Assembly (NCBI RefSeq): GCF_024166365.1
Contig: NC_064819.1
Coordinates: 2,988,501-3,052,500, forward strand
Length of the DNA stretch: 64,000 nucleotides
Reading direction: 5' to 3'
Source: Elephas maximus indicus
Taxonomy: Eukaryota; Chordata; Mammalia; Proboscidea; Elephantidae
The translations under genes and the position numbers were made by a program. Below the pieces are notes generated by a model, which made no database searches, was not told the DNA's origin, and saw nothing but the letters and a program-made list of their open reading frames with translations. Positions 49,946 to 61,235 of this stretch are shown here, in pieces; positions within the stretch are counted from its first letter, which is position 1, and the number at the start of each line of letters is the position of its first letter.

Positions 49946-51851
49946 AAAGGTTGAACGCCTTGGTGAAAAATAAATAAATAATACAAAACATTTACTCTCA
50001 TTCTTCCTCACAAATACAAAAAATACTATTGCTGCCTATGTTTCTACCTTTAGAGCCCAGGTTTCAGCATGGAAGCCTACGGCCTGTCACCCCACGGTCC
50101 CAGGGCTTTGTATTTATTTCGCACAGAAAAGCTCAGGTATCACGTGCTTTTGCTTCTGCAGAGATTCGGTTATCTCGGTACTGGGCTGTGCTTGCACCGT
50201 CAACCTACCGAGCTAGAGCGGCACAAGGTACAGGAAGGGGCGGGCAAACAGAGTTTTTCTACTGAGTTACTGTGTAAACAGTTACAGACAATAACGTTTT
50301 TTAAATACTGGCATCTGAAAGCATTCAGGAATAACAGATAACGAACTCACTGGGGGTTTGTATATTGGTTATTATATACTTAAGCTTTAGAGGAAGAAAG
50401 ATAGGGGCAAGAGCAGCCTTGGATTCTTTGTAAAGCTCTCGGGCACTTTCAGGTTTTAATAGTGTTGCAGCAGGTATCTGTCATGCCTCTATCCTAACAG
50501 CTCTTAAAAGTAATTTATTGAAGTTCAGAATGACAGCGTTTTGTGAATTGTTCATCAATGGAATCTTGATTCCACAATCAATAAGAAAGAGCTCTATGGT
50601 GAGAACATTCAGGTTCCTTCTAAATGTATTTTGAATGACATTTACAAACGGTTGCTAATATACCTTTAGTCTAAGTTAGAGAGCTGCAGTTTAGAATCTA
50701 CACTAGGACTTTACAAAGACTGTCCATGTGATGGCTTTGGGCAGCCACCCTGCCTAGTGCCCTCAGTTCTGAGGTCCTCTGGTGGTCTAGATGAGGCCCC
50801 CACCACCTTCAGACCAGTATTTGGGCAAACAGAGGAGCAACAGTGGGCTCCTTGAGGGCAGGGGCTGTCGTATTCATTGTTGTATATCAAGAACCTGGAG
50901 GTGACTGATACTTAATATGCACTTAATATACACCTAGTCTCAGAGGTCTGAAAGTATTGAGTCTCTGTTAAGCAGGAGGTGAAAATGTCCTGGGTAGAAA
51001 AACATTATGAAAAAGTGTATCTAAAACATGTTCTAAACCACAAGGTTCAACAGTGATACTGCTGCAAGAAGTTTCCTTCCTTTGTCATTTAGCGGTCCCA
51101 TCTTCAATTGCTCTGGACGTTGAGACTCCTTGAGACTGCCTCATGGGAGCAAGTGAATGGAATCCAAGGACCTTCTCAGCTACAGCTGACAGACAAGAAG
51201 AGCAAGGTTTGAAACGAAGCCCAGGTCCCAGTGTGGGACAGTGGCTCCTGTGGGGTGAGGAGATCCCTCTCACCAAATATAGCCAGTTGGACTGTACAGA
51301 CAGGTAGAAGCGCTGAACTTGCCATTCATGTTTCAGAGTACAGTGAAGGAGATAGAGGCGACTGAGGGGGAATGGTCCCACACCAGTACAAGGTTGGTAT
51401 GACAGTTAATTAGAGCTTTGAAGGCAGAGAGACTGTCTGTTCTGCAAGATGGTCTACTGGCTGAGATTTCAAGGCCCCCTGGCAAGTTGAGAATTATGAG
51501 ATCTGTTCATTTCATCTTCACTGTAATGAATCATGCCTCTGATGACAATAGCATGTGTGGGTAAAGTCATGTTTTACCAGCTTCTTTCTGAATTATTGCT
51601 CATCACTCACAGGCGCTCACCACTTGAAGACTGCCAGAATGAAGTCAGATTTTAACTGGGGAGGTAGAACATTCTGTTTTGGAGGGAGCAGTTGGTTACA
51701 TCTGCCATGCAGGGATGTCCTGGCTCCAGAAATCTTCTCCCAATCATGTACCAGAGGGACACTCCAGAGTCTGTCTGAGCAGAGCCTGGATAGTGGCCCA
51801 GTGGCTTGGCAGCTAAAGGTGGGCAGAGGGAGTAATCCTTTCTTTCCTCCT
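49946..51851. other. Sequence downstream of the DRD3 stop, including its 3' UTR
   Basis: DRD3 transcription runs toward lower coordinates, so its 3' UTR starts at 51851. I saw no AATAAA complement close to the stop. The first TTTATT on the + strand going downstream is near 50515, so the transcript end is not assigned. No other gene or young mobile element was found here. Confidence 0.45.
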
Positions 51852-52048
51852 TTAGCAAGACAGGATCTTGAGGAAGGCTTTACGGAACTCGACATTGAAG
51901 GTGGTGTAGATCACGGGGTTAAGGGCGCTATTCACGTAACCCAGCCACGTTGTGGCACTATAAAGCTTTGGGGACACGTGGCATGTTTGGCAGTGGGTAT
52001 TGAGAACGTGGATAAGGAAGAAAGGCAGCCAACAGACAATGAAGGTCC
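51852..52048 (-). CDS. DRD3: DRD3 final coding exon: rest of TM6, ECL3, TM7 and C-terminus
   Basis: DRD3 is the D3 dopamine receptor, a Gi/o-coupled class A GPCR of the plasma membrane that lowers cAMP. Read on the - strand, the exon follows an acceptor ending cctag at 52049-52050 and runs to a TAA stop at 51854-51852. It encodes the TM6 signature CWLPFF, the short third extracellular loop with its two cysteines (THCQTC), TM7 ([16 protein letters not shown], containing NPxxY), helix 8 ([12 protein letters not shown]) and the terminal Leu-Ser-Cys. The last Cys is the palmitoylation candidate and end-anchored tail typical of D2-like receptors. Compared with the human protein as I know it, the residue between FFL and HVLN is Ile instead of Thr, and the loop reads SPKLY instead of SPELY. 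The first two bases complete a Gly codon split with the exon at 53080. Confidence 0.97.
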
Positions 52049-53079
52049 CTAGGTTGCAAACAAAGAGAGAAACTGGGTAAGGTATTTGCTTCTCATTTTT
52101 GGGTAAGGCATTTACTTCTTCTTTTTTGTTACTACATGATTCACGGTTGACTATTGTATGCCACACCCATTTAATTTTTACAGCCACCCTATGAAAGCCT
52201 TAGACCCTGAACCAATTTTCCTGTTTGATCTATAGGGATTTCTTTACTAGTCTTTTCTATTTGTCACTTCAATTCAGATATTTTTTTAATGTCCACCCAT
52301 GCAAGACATAATCCTAGGCCATGATAGGGAAGAAGACCTTAAAGAGGTGGTAGACACAGCTCCTGAGGCTGAGGAGATTACAGCTAGGAGAGCTAGCAAA
52401 GACCCTTATAGACAAGGAACGGGGTTTGCTAGTGACACTGACCAGGATGAATTGCCTTCACTAATTCTATATGGTACCCAAGACTTGGCAGATTTTTCTT
52501 TCTTTCTTTAAATGCCATTTATCTTCTTCTACAAAAAATTAGTCCTGATTTTATACATTATGGAAAACTTCACAAATACAGAAGAGTAGGAGGAAGAAAA
52601 ATAGCCACCCACCATTCAAAGACAATCACTTTTGACATCTGGTGAATTTCTTTTCAGTCTCTTTTTCTCTTCATTTAAAATAATCTAGTTGTTATCATAC
52701 CATATGACAGCAGTTTGTTGTAACCCAATTTTTTTCATTTAATATTTTTTAAAAAATAAGCATTTATTAGATATCCGGTATGTGCTGGATGATTTTATTG
52801 AATCATCTTATTTGTTATTTGATTTATCCATTATAATGTCATGTGATAGAACAAGAAAACACAGCTCAATTAGGTAACTCTTTTAGGTTTATAAATTTCA
52901 ATCTAAGTCTTTTGAATTTCCACCAAAGTTAACATTTATACACAAACTCTCTTTAGTTCAACATTTTATAAGGATTACAGTCATTAGATTTCCAATTTCA
53001 ACCAAATGTGGTTATTCTAACCCTCTCGACCAGCTCACCCTAACTCAACCCAACCCAACCAAACTTGACCCAAACTCAC
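52049..53079 (-). other. DRD3: DRD3 last intron
   Basis: This 1,031-base intron has gtgagt at 53079 and an acceptor ending cctag at 52049. It is AT-rich, without recognisable mobile elements. The open frame of the last exon extends upstream into it by 46 codons, but those residues match no receptor sequence. Confidence 0.85.
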
Positions 53080-53425
53080 CAAGTACAATGACGAGCATCT
53101 GGGTTGCCTTCTTCTCCCTGAGTGGCATTGCCCGAGGTTGCAGGGGCCCCAACTTCAGGGATGTTGACAACCTGCCATTGCTGAGTTTTCGAACCTCTAA
53201 GCTGAGCTTGGGTGCCATGGTTGGGCTGAGAGAGTTCTGAGCCTTGTCCTCTCTTTTCAAATCGGCTTCCTCTTCTTGGAAACCTGGCTGCCCCAAGGCA
53301 GTATCTTGGCAGATGCTGTAATAGCGTTTTACCTCCGTGTGTGCCTGGCCATGGGAGAGAGACTGCAGGTGTGACAGGAGAGGGTCCTGACATTTCTGGG
53401 GAGACTTTTTATCATCTGAATGTTC
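53080..53425 (-). CDS. DRD3: DRD3 penultimate coding exon: intracellular loop 3 and start of TM6
   Basis: On the - strand the exon begins after ctctttccctttcag (AG at 53427-53426) and ends at donor gtgagt (53079 downward), one base into a Gly codon. It encodes 115 residues of the third intracellular loop, where D2-like receptors bind G proteins and regulators. Segments include [33 protein letters not shown] and [15 protein letters not shown], then the TM6 start [15 protein letters not shown] second acceptor (cacctgcag, AG at 53364-53363) would start the exon at 53362 and remove exactly 21 residues in frame. These run from EHSDDKK to LLSHLQ. Both start in phase 0, matching the donor at 59425. 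Rodent D3 has long and short forms differing by 21 residues at this place. Confidence 0.95.
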
Positions 53426-53805
53426 CTGAAAGGGAAAGAGAATGTAAATAAAGAACAGGAAACCATCATTGTGTGAAACTTGCAAGCAGGAGCACCTGAC
53501 AGAGTGGTGGAACCATGGAAAATTCTGGTAAACGAAATCTGCTTCTGACCTTAGCGTCTCCACATACAGCGTATTTGAGAACAACAACCCCTTGAGGAGG
53601 TAGCATAGGATTGTAGGCTGACCTTTTCAATTTAGAATGACCTGGGTCTGCAGACAAACACTTTATATGATGTCGCTGGGACACACACTGCAAAATCTGG
53701 AGTAGGGGAATCTTTACAGGACAAGTGACTCTGTTCCTTCAACAAATAACTGAACACCAACAGTAATAATTACTAGATGCAAATAATGGTCCTTATTTGA
53801 ATTTT

Positions 53806-53955
53806 GAATGGATTGACACAGTGGCTGCAAGAATGGGCTCAAGCATAACAACGATCGTGAGCGTGGCGCAGGACCAAGCAGTGTTTTGTTCTGTAACACA
53901 TAGGATCACTATGAGTAGGAACCAACTTGACAGCATCTAACAACAACACGACATT
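53806..53955 (+). mobile_element. RTE LINE 3'-end fragment
   Basis: It contains atggattgacacagtggctg, the tail cataggatcactatgagtagg, and ends catctaacaacaaca. It lies in a DRD3 intron, antisense to the gene. Confidence 0.88.
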
Positions 53956-54044
53956 TGAATTTTGTTTCAAATAAACTAACTATAAAAACATTCTTAAGGT
54001 GATTGGGGATATTTTGAACACTGACTGGATATTTAATGTTATCA

Positions 54045-54241
54045 TATTGTTGTTAGAGTCTATTCCAACTCACAGAGACCCCATGTGACAGAGCAGAACT
54101 GCCCCATAGCGTTTTCTAGGCTGTAATCTTTATGGGAGCAGATCACCAAGTCTTTCTCCTGTAGAGCTGCTGGGTGGGTTCAAAGTGCTAACCTTTTGGT
54201 TAGCAGTTGAATGCTTAACCATTGCACCACCAGGGCTCCTT
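54045..54241 (-). mobile_element. AfroSINE long variant
   Basis: This reverse copy has the longer body (ttctaggctgtaatctttat). It ends aaccattgcaccaccagggct. Confidence 0.85.
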
Positions 54242-54594
54242 TTAATGATGTTACGTTATTATTACTATTAAATTTTGGTATGATGTGGTATTGTGGTTAT
54301 GCCTTTTTTTTTTTTTTTTTTTTTAACAGCCCTTATCCTTTATATTTATGGGTGAAGTGAAATGATGTTTGGGATGTGCTTCACAACATTCCACTGGGGG
54401 TGTATGAATGTTGGTGGGAGTAGAGGTGAAATAAGATGACCAGGAGTTGATAATTACTGAAGCTGGCTGTTGGTACCGGAGGGTTTGTTATATTTGTTTT
54501 TCTACTTAATTTTTTTTTGAAATTTTTGATAATAAAAAATTAACAAATGAAGAAACTCCAGGATATTCATCTCAGCTTTCCTACTTAGATATTT

Positions 54595-55120
54595 GCTTGG
54601 GCAAATGAACTAAGTATCTCTTTGCCTCATTTGTAAAACTAGTCAATAATAGTAATATCTCCTTTACAGGGTTATTGTGGGGATTAGATGAGGTAATATG
54701 TATAGAAAATGTTTAATGCAGCAACTAGTACAAAATAACCATTTAATTAATGTTATTAACTGACCCTTATTTATTATTGTCATCTCAAATTTACATGTTA
54801 GAGCCATGAAGCTCAGAGAGAGTAAGTGTCTTATGAAGGGTCACACAGGAATGAGTGAGAAGCCAGACTCAAACCCGTTAAAGGAACCGATATTCACAGC
54901 CATGTAGTGTAGGGTAGTGTATCATAAAGAGGAGAGGCTTTGTGAACAGACAGACCTGGGCGAACTTGGACAAATTGCTTAACTTCTCTGAGTCTGGGTT
55001 TACTCACCTCTAAAATGGGCATAATGATAATACTTTCCTTGATAATGGTTGTTGTGAGGATTAAATGAAATGATACATATAACCCATCTCATAGGATCTC
55101 AATAAATGGAAACAATTATT
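54595..55120. repeat. Cluster of three MIR fragments
   Basis: There is a forward MIR at 54600-54760 (gcctcatttgtaaaactag...ggggattagatgag), a reverse MIR at 54770-54870 (gaagctcagagagagtaagt), and a forward MIR at 54930-55120 (acttctctgagtctgggttt...gttgtgaggattaaatgaaat). They are ancient and lie within a DRD3 intron. Confidence 0.7.
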
Positions 55121-57323
55121 TTATTATCATCATCATCATTAAGGAAGCTCAGAATTATTATGAAATTGCTGTTGTTACTCAGGCTAACTCCTGCCACAAA
55201 ATACCGTGACTAGGGAATAAACAAGCAAAAAAAGCTTAATTATTGAGAAACATATTCATTTAATCTGTATCTAGCCCAATCAATCTTGGAAAATTCTGGG
55301 ATTTTGGAGTTGGGAGGGAGCCAGAGAGTTTTGAAGATACTCTCTCTACCTTCTTGGATATCTCAGTGATCCCATCACTCTCCGATTTCTCTCACCACTT
55401 CTCCAAAACCGCCTTCTACACAAATCAACTGATGCCTTATCAAGGATCATAGCTCAGGTACTGACCGCCATTTAGGGTTGGAAAAGAGGTGTAAAAGCCC
55501 CTTGTCCTGCTCTTTCTCCTCTTTTTTCCTGTTTTACTTGCACTCATTAGAGTTGGCCCCTCTATGATAGTGTTGTGGTTCTCCTTGTATTTGCAAAGCT
55601 GAATAGAGTTAACTATAGCAATATATATTCCAGGGGTTACTTAGCTCCTTGTCTTCTTCCCCATCATCGTTTGGGTAAGACAAGAAATTGGGAAAATGGG
55701 TTTGGGACGAGTTGTTTCTGTGAGTAGAATACCGAAGGTGTGTGGCTATTTCTGGCCTTTTTTGGGGGGGTGCCCAACATCTGAACTGCTTTCCATGTTT
55801 GAAGAATTAGACCTATGTCAAACTTGAATAGGAGGTAGGACACTCCTGCTCTAGTGAAGCAAGGAGACATCAGAATTCATCTAACAATGGTGACCTTCAG
55901 TGTCCAGTGTCCTACGTCTCCTAAGCAGATTCTTCATTAGATAAGAACAACATCTTCTGAAGCTGCTGAGCAGCTTTCTCATTGAGTCCGTGAACTACCG
56001 GACAACTTTCCAGTAAGTTCCTTTTCTACGTAAGTTCACCAGCATCAGCAACCGGGAACCCTCACTGGTATGGGAAGTTTTCTATTCTTTCCTTAGATCA
56101 AGAGATCATAGTTTTCCAGGTACACAGTTCTGGCACATTGTACACACTCAAAAACCTTTTTTGAATGAATGAATACATGAAAGTAGGTCTTTAAAATGAT
56201 TTAATGTTTTTAAAACTTGATCCACAAAGGTATTCTAGGATAATTTTTTTTTAATTTTGATGAGATTTTCTAATCATTAGTACAAGCATATTCTGTTTTA
56301 TCTGAATGACTACTTTATCACCAAGATTTGTCAATTAAATGAATAAATAAATGAAATTACTGACTCATTTCTCCAGAGCTGGTGTTTTTTATTGAGCTGG
56401 CACCTAGCGATCTAGAAGTGATAGTATTTAGCTTCTAATGCATTATTTCTGAAACTAGGGGCCTGGGGACATATTGGGAGTGCCTATGGAATCTCAGATT
56501 TGGGAACACTGATCTAGAACCTATATCCATTTCATGGTTGGGGAGACTCAGTTCCATAGAAGGAAGTGATTCTCCCACAATTATACATTGATGAGTGTGT
56601 TTTCTGCCCTGTCTGCAAACCCTTATCATTGCGTGCATAACTGGCATAAGGAGACACTGGCTTCCTTGGGGTCTGGGTGGCAAAGCACTCCACTCCCAGA
56701 TGGTAGGTCAGAACCAAATTCCTCACACTCCTGGTAATGCCAGCCCCTTGGCTCTCCAGTCTCTCCCTTTTGTAGCCACCGTTTTTCCTCCTTTTGACCT
56801 TGGAAGCCGCTCAGACCTTTTATCTGCTATAAGCAACTTTAAGTTTCTTATCTACCTTTTATCATTTACAGCAGAGTTGGCTACACCAGGCCTGTGTAAA
56901 AGTGGTTGATTAACTACACAGAGTTTGGACAAGGCTCGTGCCTTCATCATTATGGGTTTTTGGACCTTTTTTCCTAATAGCTGTGTAGTTCAGAGAAATG
57001 TAATACTGGTCTTATATTTAACACCTTCAAGCTCCATTCTGCAGTAAGGTTACTGGGAAGAGGCAGGGCTGGCTACATTTCAGAAAACAAGGCTCAGGGT
57101 GACTATGAAATTGTCTTGGCTTTCCTCACATTCAGAGTCTTGAAAGTCTCACATTAGGTCCCTTCTCTGCTTTCCTCAGCTATGCCCATGTTTGTCTCAT
57201 TGACACCCTGTTCCCTTTAAGGCAGGTGGCTCTAGATGACACCACATCCAATAGTCATTGGGCTCCAGTCATTGGTATCTAGCCCAATACTCATCTGCTT
57301 TCTGAATATCATTTGGTGTTACC
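55121..57323. other. DRD3 intron, no gene seen
   Basis: This is unassigned intron sequence with a short (ATC)n run at 55127-55140. No exon-like segment was found. Confidence 0.5.
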
Positions 57324-57336
57324 TATTCTAATGCTT

Positions 57337-57502
57337 GGAAACCCTGGTTGCATAGTGGTTAAGTGCTACAGCTGCGAACCAAAGGGTCAGCAGTTTGAAT
57401 CCGCCAGGTGCTCCTTGGAAACTCTATGGGGCAGTTCTACTCTGTCCTATAGGGTCGCTATGAGTCGGAATCAACTCGACGGCACTGGGTTTGATTTGGG
57501 TT
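57337..57502 (+). mobile_element. AfroSINE with perfect 13-bp duplication
   Basis: It is flanked by tattctaatgctt at 57324-57336 and 57503-57515. The copy is close to consensus: agggtcgctatgagtcggaatc then aactcgacggcactgggttt. Confidence 0.97.
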
Positions 57503-57515
57503 TATTCTAATGCTT

Positions 57516-58305
57516 AAATAAGGCAGGATCTCAGATCTGGCATATATAATAGCACAAGTGGGGTTCAGGGCTAGAGTCCATTTTGGGGTGGGAGTGGAAT
57601 CAACAGAGGCCAGCACATTGAGAAAAGGTCTCTTATTCTTTTCCTACAGCCAAAGACATAGCCCACTTACCATTTTCCCTGTGGCATCTGATGGAAATCT
57701 GGCCCTTATTGAAAACTGCCGAATTGGGTGCAGCCGAAGACAGGTAGACTAGGGTGGGGTGAAGGAAAAACAGTTAGTTGTAGATTAAGCTCTACATAGT
57801 TGAGCTATGTAGATAGCAATTCTTTGCATGAAATATGTTTATATCCTCAGCTGTGGGTCCTGATCTCCTATTTTACGGGAACCAATAGTCTTGTTCTGTT
57901 CAAGTCTTGGGGACTTCAATGTTGGGAGTTTGACCCTCTCTCAAGCCATTAAAGGTGACCTAGTGACACCCAATTGGACCTGCCTTCAAGATCAAATACA
58001 GTTCTGACTCTATCTATGAAGCCCTTTCCTGAGCATATTGCCTTCTCTCGTACTACAACCTACACAGCAGTTAACATTTAGGTGCTTAATTGTCTTCCCC
58101 TTTTCATATTTAGCAAACATTCCATTCAGTTCTGAACTGTCAGTTAACTTTGAGTGGAGGTGTGCTTTATTTACTTGTCTATAGTCTAAGCTCCATGAAG
58201 GCAGAGACTGTACAGTATTCCCGTTATCCCTAGCAGATTTTAAGTCATCTGTATGCATCCATTCATGCTTCAGGTACATTGTGAATAAACTACTAGGTGC
58301 CAGGC
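57516..58305. other. DRD3 intron, no gene seen
   Basis: No recognisable repeat or coding segment was found. Confidence 0.45.
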
Positions 58306-58551
58306 ACTGTTGTTGTTGTGAGGTGCTGTCGAGTCAGTTCCTACTCATAGCGACCCTGTGTACAACAGAACGAAACGCCCAGTCCTGCATCATCCTCACA
58401 ATCGTTGTTATGCTTGAGCCCATTGTTGCAGCCACTGTGTCACTGCATATGGTTGAGGATCTTCCTCTTTTTCGTTGACCCTTTACTTTACCAAGCATGG
58501 TATCCTTCTCCAGGGGCTGGTCCCTCCTGATAACATGTCCAAAGTATGGAG
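58306..58551 (-). mobile_element. RTE LINE 3'-end fragment
   Basis: This is a reverse copy: gttgttgttgtgaggtgctg, gtcgagtcagttcctactca, ctggtccctcctgataacatg. It is in sense orientation with DRD3. Confidence 0.9.
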
Positions 58552-58748
58552 ATGAAGGTACAGTTTGGACCAGGAATTGACAATACCAAGTGAGCTGCCA
58601 GGCACTAGGCTAAGCAGAATTTACAGCTCAAGGAATTGGAAGACTGGTGCTGAGGCAATGACTTTCTTTTTCAGTCTTGAAAGACCCAATAAAATACATT
58701 ATTAGGGTTCCATCCCATCTGCTGGTCAGTGCCTTGGCACAGGGGCAG

Positions 58749-59013
58749 ATTGTTGTTGTTAGGTGCCGTCGAGTCAGTTCCGACTCATAGCGACCCTATG
58801 CACAACAGAATGGAACACTGCCCAGTCCTGCGCCATCCTTACAATTGTTGTTATGCTTGAGCCCTTGGTTGCTGACCCTGTACTCTGCCAAGCATGATGT
58901 CCTTCTTCAGAGACTGATCCCTCCTGACAACATGTCCAAAGTATGTAAGATGCAGTCTCACCATCCTTGCTTCTAAGGAGCATTCTGGTTGTACTTCTTC
59001 CAAGACAGATTAG
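58749..59013 (-). mobile_element. RTE LINE 3'-end fragment
   Basis: This second reverse copy lies 200 bases from the one at 58306: attgttgttgttaggtgccg...ttctaaggagcattctggttg. It has a deletion around ttgagcccttggttgctgacc relative to other copies. Confidence 0.9.
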
Positions 59014-59425
59014 TAAGGAAAACAGGTTTCCATGGACCCCAGTGATTCTTGGGATGAGCAGCCTGGATGAAAAGTCAGTCCTGGGAACCCACTAGCAGCA
59101 CATGGTACAACTGCCAAGTGAAAACCTCAAGCCCTTGGGAGATCTGAACTGCTGGCCATTTATGGAGAATGAGGGACCTCTAAGGGAAGCAGAACAAACC
59201 CAGAAACTAGCCTATCATCTTTCCAGGTAAGGTGGGCTGTAGGGAAGACTGTCTATACTCTCTTGAGATTGGATTTCCTACCTCCAAAGTACAGCCAATA
59301 CCAGCAGTTTAGAAGGTAGGTCTCAGACGTGTGTCTCTCACGTGCAATGTCCAGGCAAAAGCGTGCACTGCTAGAGGCTCTGGGGGTGGGTGTTGTGTTC
59401 CCTCTGCCCCCTCCTGGGTGCTTAC

Positions 59426-59622
59426 TTGTTGGGGGAAGCTGGGCCTGACACTGATGCATTGGCTGTTCTGTCGAGTGAGAATCCGTTTTCGTCTCCTCTG
59501 CCTTAACACCACATAGATCCTCGCATAGACCAGGACGGTCACTCCAAAGGGCAGGTAGAAGGACACTACTGAAGAGTAGATGACAAAATCAGGGTTGGAG
59601 ATGGAGCAGATGCTGGGGTCCC
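59426..59622 (-). CDS. DRD3: DRD3 third-from-last coding exon: ECL2, TM5 and start of ICL3
   Basis: On the - strand the acceptor is cccccacag (AG at 59624-59623) and the donor is gtaagc at 59425. The exon begins two bases into a Gly codon and ends in phase 0 after FPQQ. It encodes the second extracellular loop ([12 protein letters not shown], with the Cys that forms the conserved disulfide to TM3). TM5 follows ([20 protein letters not shown]), in which three serines (SS..S) are the dopamine catechol-contact residues. The basic start of loop 3 comes next ([16 protein letters not shown]). Exons for TM1-TM4 lie beyond the window end; I found no trace of them up to 64000. Confidence 0.96.
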
Positions 59623-59973
59623 CTGTGGGGGAGAGAAGGAGAGAAGATAAAGCTTTTTGCAGACCTGGGGAAAGTACTAGACCTCAACGGGCAGCGCAAA
59701 ATGTGGCCCCATATATTGTGTGGTATCTCCACCTTCTTATCCATGTGGAGCTTTGAGAAACAGGGGTTGCCTATCCCACCAACAACCTCATCATGTCCCA
59801 GCTCAAATGCTGCCTCATCCATGGAAATGCCCTTGAGTTTTTCAGTCAGAAGCAAATTTTCCTTCCTTTGTGCACTTTACTTTTGCCTCTTCTGTGCCGT
59901 TACCATAAATGGCCTGTGTGGTGAGGGCAGGGGGAAGCAGACTCATGCCTACACTGTCAGCTCCTTGAGGGTA

Positions 59974-60125
59974 ACTATTGCCGTTGAGTCGATTCTGACT
60001 CATAGCAACCCTATAGGACAGAGTAGAACTGCCCCACAGGGTTTCCAAGGAGTGCCTGGTAGACTCGAACTGCCAACCTTTTGGTTAGCAGCCATAGCAC
60101 TTAAACACTGTGCCACCAGGGTTTC
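59974..60125 (-). mobile_element. AfroSINE with perfect 13-bp duplication
   Basis: It is flanked by ctccttgagggta at 59961-59973 and 60126-60138. The first bases of the tail are trimmed (starts ctattgccgttgagtcg). Confidence 0.96.
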
Positions 60126-60138
60126 CTCCTTGAGGGTA

Positions 60139-61235
60139 GGAGATCTAATTCATCTTTGCATTGCTCACAGTCCACTTAAAAAGAACATTTACCAATAATT
60201 ATATGCCAGCCATTGCCTAGCACTGGGGCTGCAAAGATGAATAAGATGGCATGTCTGCCCTTAAAGGGTCTCACAGTCTACTTAAACGATCCGTTCTAGA
60301 TGACGTGCTAAGTGTCACACAGAGTAGTGCACCCAGGAGGCTGGGGGAGTGCCACAGAGCAGAAGGTCCCGGGAGGGATGCACCTTCCAGAAAAGGACCT
60401 GCTGATGAGGTGGTGTGAACAGATTCTTGGAGTGTAATGAAATGAAGAAGCCTTCTTTACTCTGAATGCCCGGGTCCCTGGTTTTGAATTGGGGATGTGG
60501 GGCAAGTGGTGCCTGCATACAAAACATGCAATTTGATTTTTCAAGGAATCCCAGCATTTTTTTTTTTTTTCCCAGCATAGGTAAGGGGTAGGAGAGGGAG
60601 GGGATAGGTAAGGGCATTGTCACCATGGAGAATGTAAATTGAGGAGGGCCCTTGTTCCTGATTTATATTCTGAAATGCTCCCGCCACTCCTTGTTAGGAA
60701 GACCCTGTACCTTTTCCTCCTTCACTAGCAGTTGCTGAGATTCCTCCTGCCCAGGATAGGCCTGGAACTTGTCCCATCATGGAGGACAAAAGGGAGGTGA
60801 ACTAACACCTGCCAGTCATTGTGCTAAGGGCTTTACACACATCATCTTATCTCATCATGGTGGCCACATTATGTGAGGCAGGTACCATTTCTAGCTCTAT
60901 TTTCAGATGAGCAGACTAAGGCTCAGAGGGTCGGTAAGTGGTCCAGGGTCACACAGCCTGAAAGTGGCAGAAGCAGGATGTGTTCCTCCAGCCAGTCTGA
61001 CCCCAAAGCCAAGGTTCTTCCTGTGATGTTGACTCTCCCTCTACCATTGCACTTTACCTAGCACTGTCAGCATTAGCTGTTGCCACGCTGGACAGTCTCC
61101 AACTCACAATCTGGCCTTGGACCATATAGCACCAGCGTGAGCCATTGAGAGTGGGCAGCCATCAGGTGGGCCCTTAATTCTGCTTCTTAATCTTCTGAAG
61201 TGTAGTAGAGGCCAGACAGCCCTAGGTGTGTGCAG
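60139..61235. other. DRD3 intron with MIR
   Basis: A MIR in reverse lies at about 60800-60990 (tcagatgagcagactaagg; agggtcacacagcctgaaagt). The rest is unassigned; no TM1-TM4 exon of DRD3 is present. Confidence 0.55.

Noticed and set aside
51555-52052. 165-codon open frame on the + strand
   Set aside because: It is the antisense of the last DRD3 exon; the - strand translation gives the conserved TM6-TM7 sequence with correct splice sites.
52049-52187. Upstream extension of the DRD3 last exon with an ATG
   Set aside because: These residues match no receptor segment; a consensus acceptor at 52049-52050 joins in frame with the exon at 53080.
53045-53587. 180-codon frame taken as one DRD3 exon
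   Set aside because: The parts before 53425 and after 53080 lie beyond clear splice sites and match no receptor sequence.
54303-54325. T run as a pol III terminator
   Set aside because: No pol III gene precedes it; it looks like a retroposon tail or simple repeat.
57337-57502. tRNA gene suggested by gttcgaatcc-like B box and ggtgg A box in this and similar copies
   Set aside because: The box sequences belong to tRNA-derived SINE heads; no cloverleaf with acceptor stem is present.
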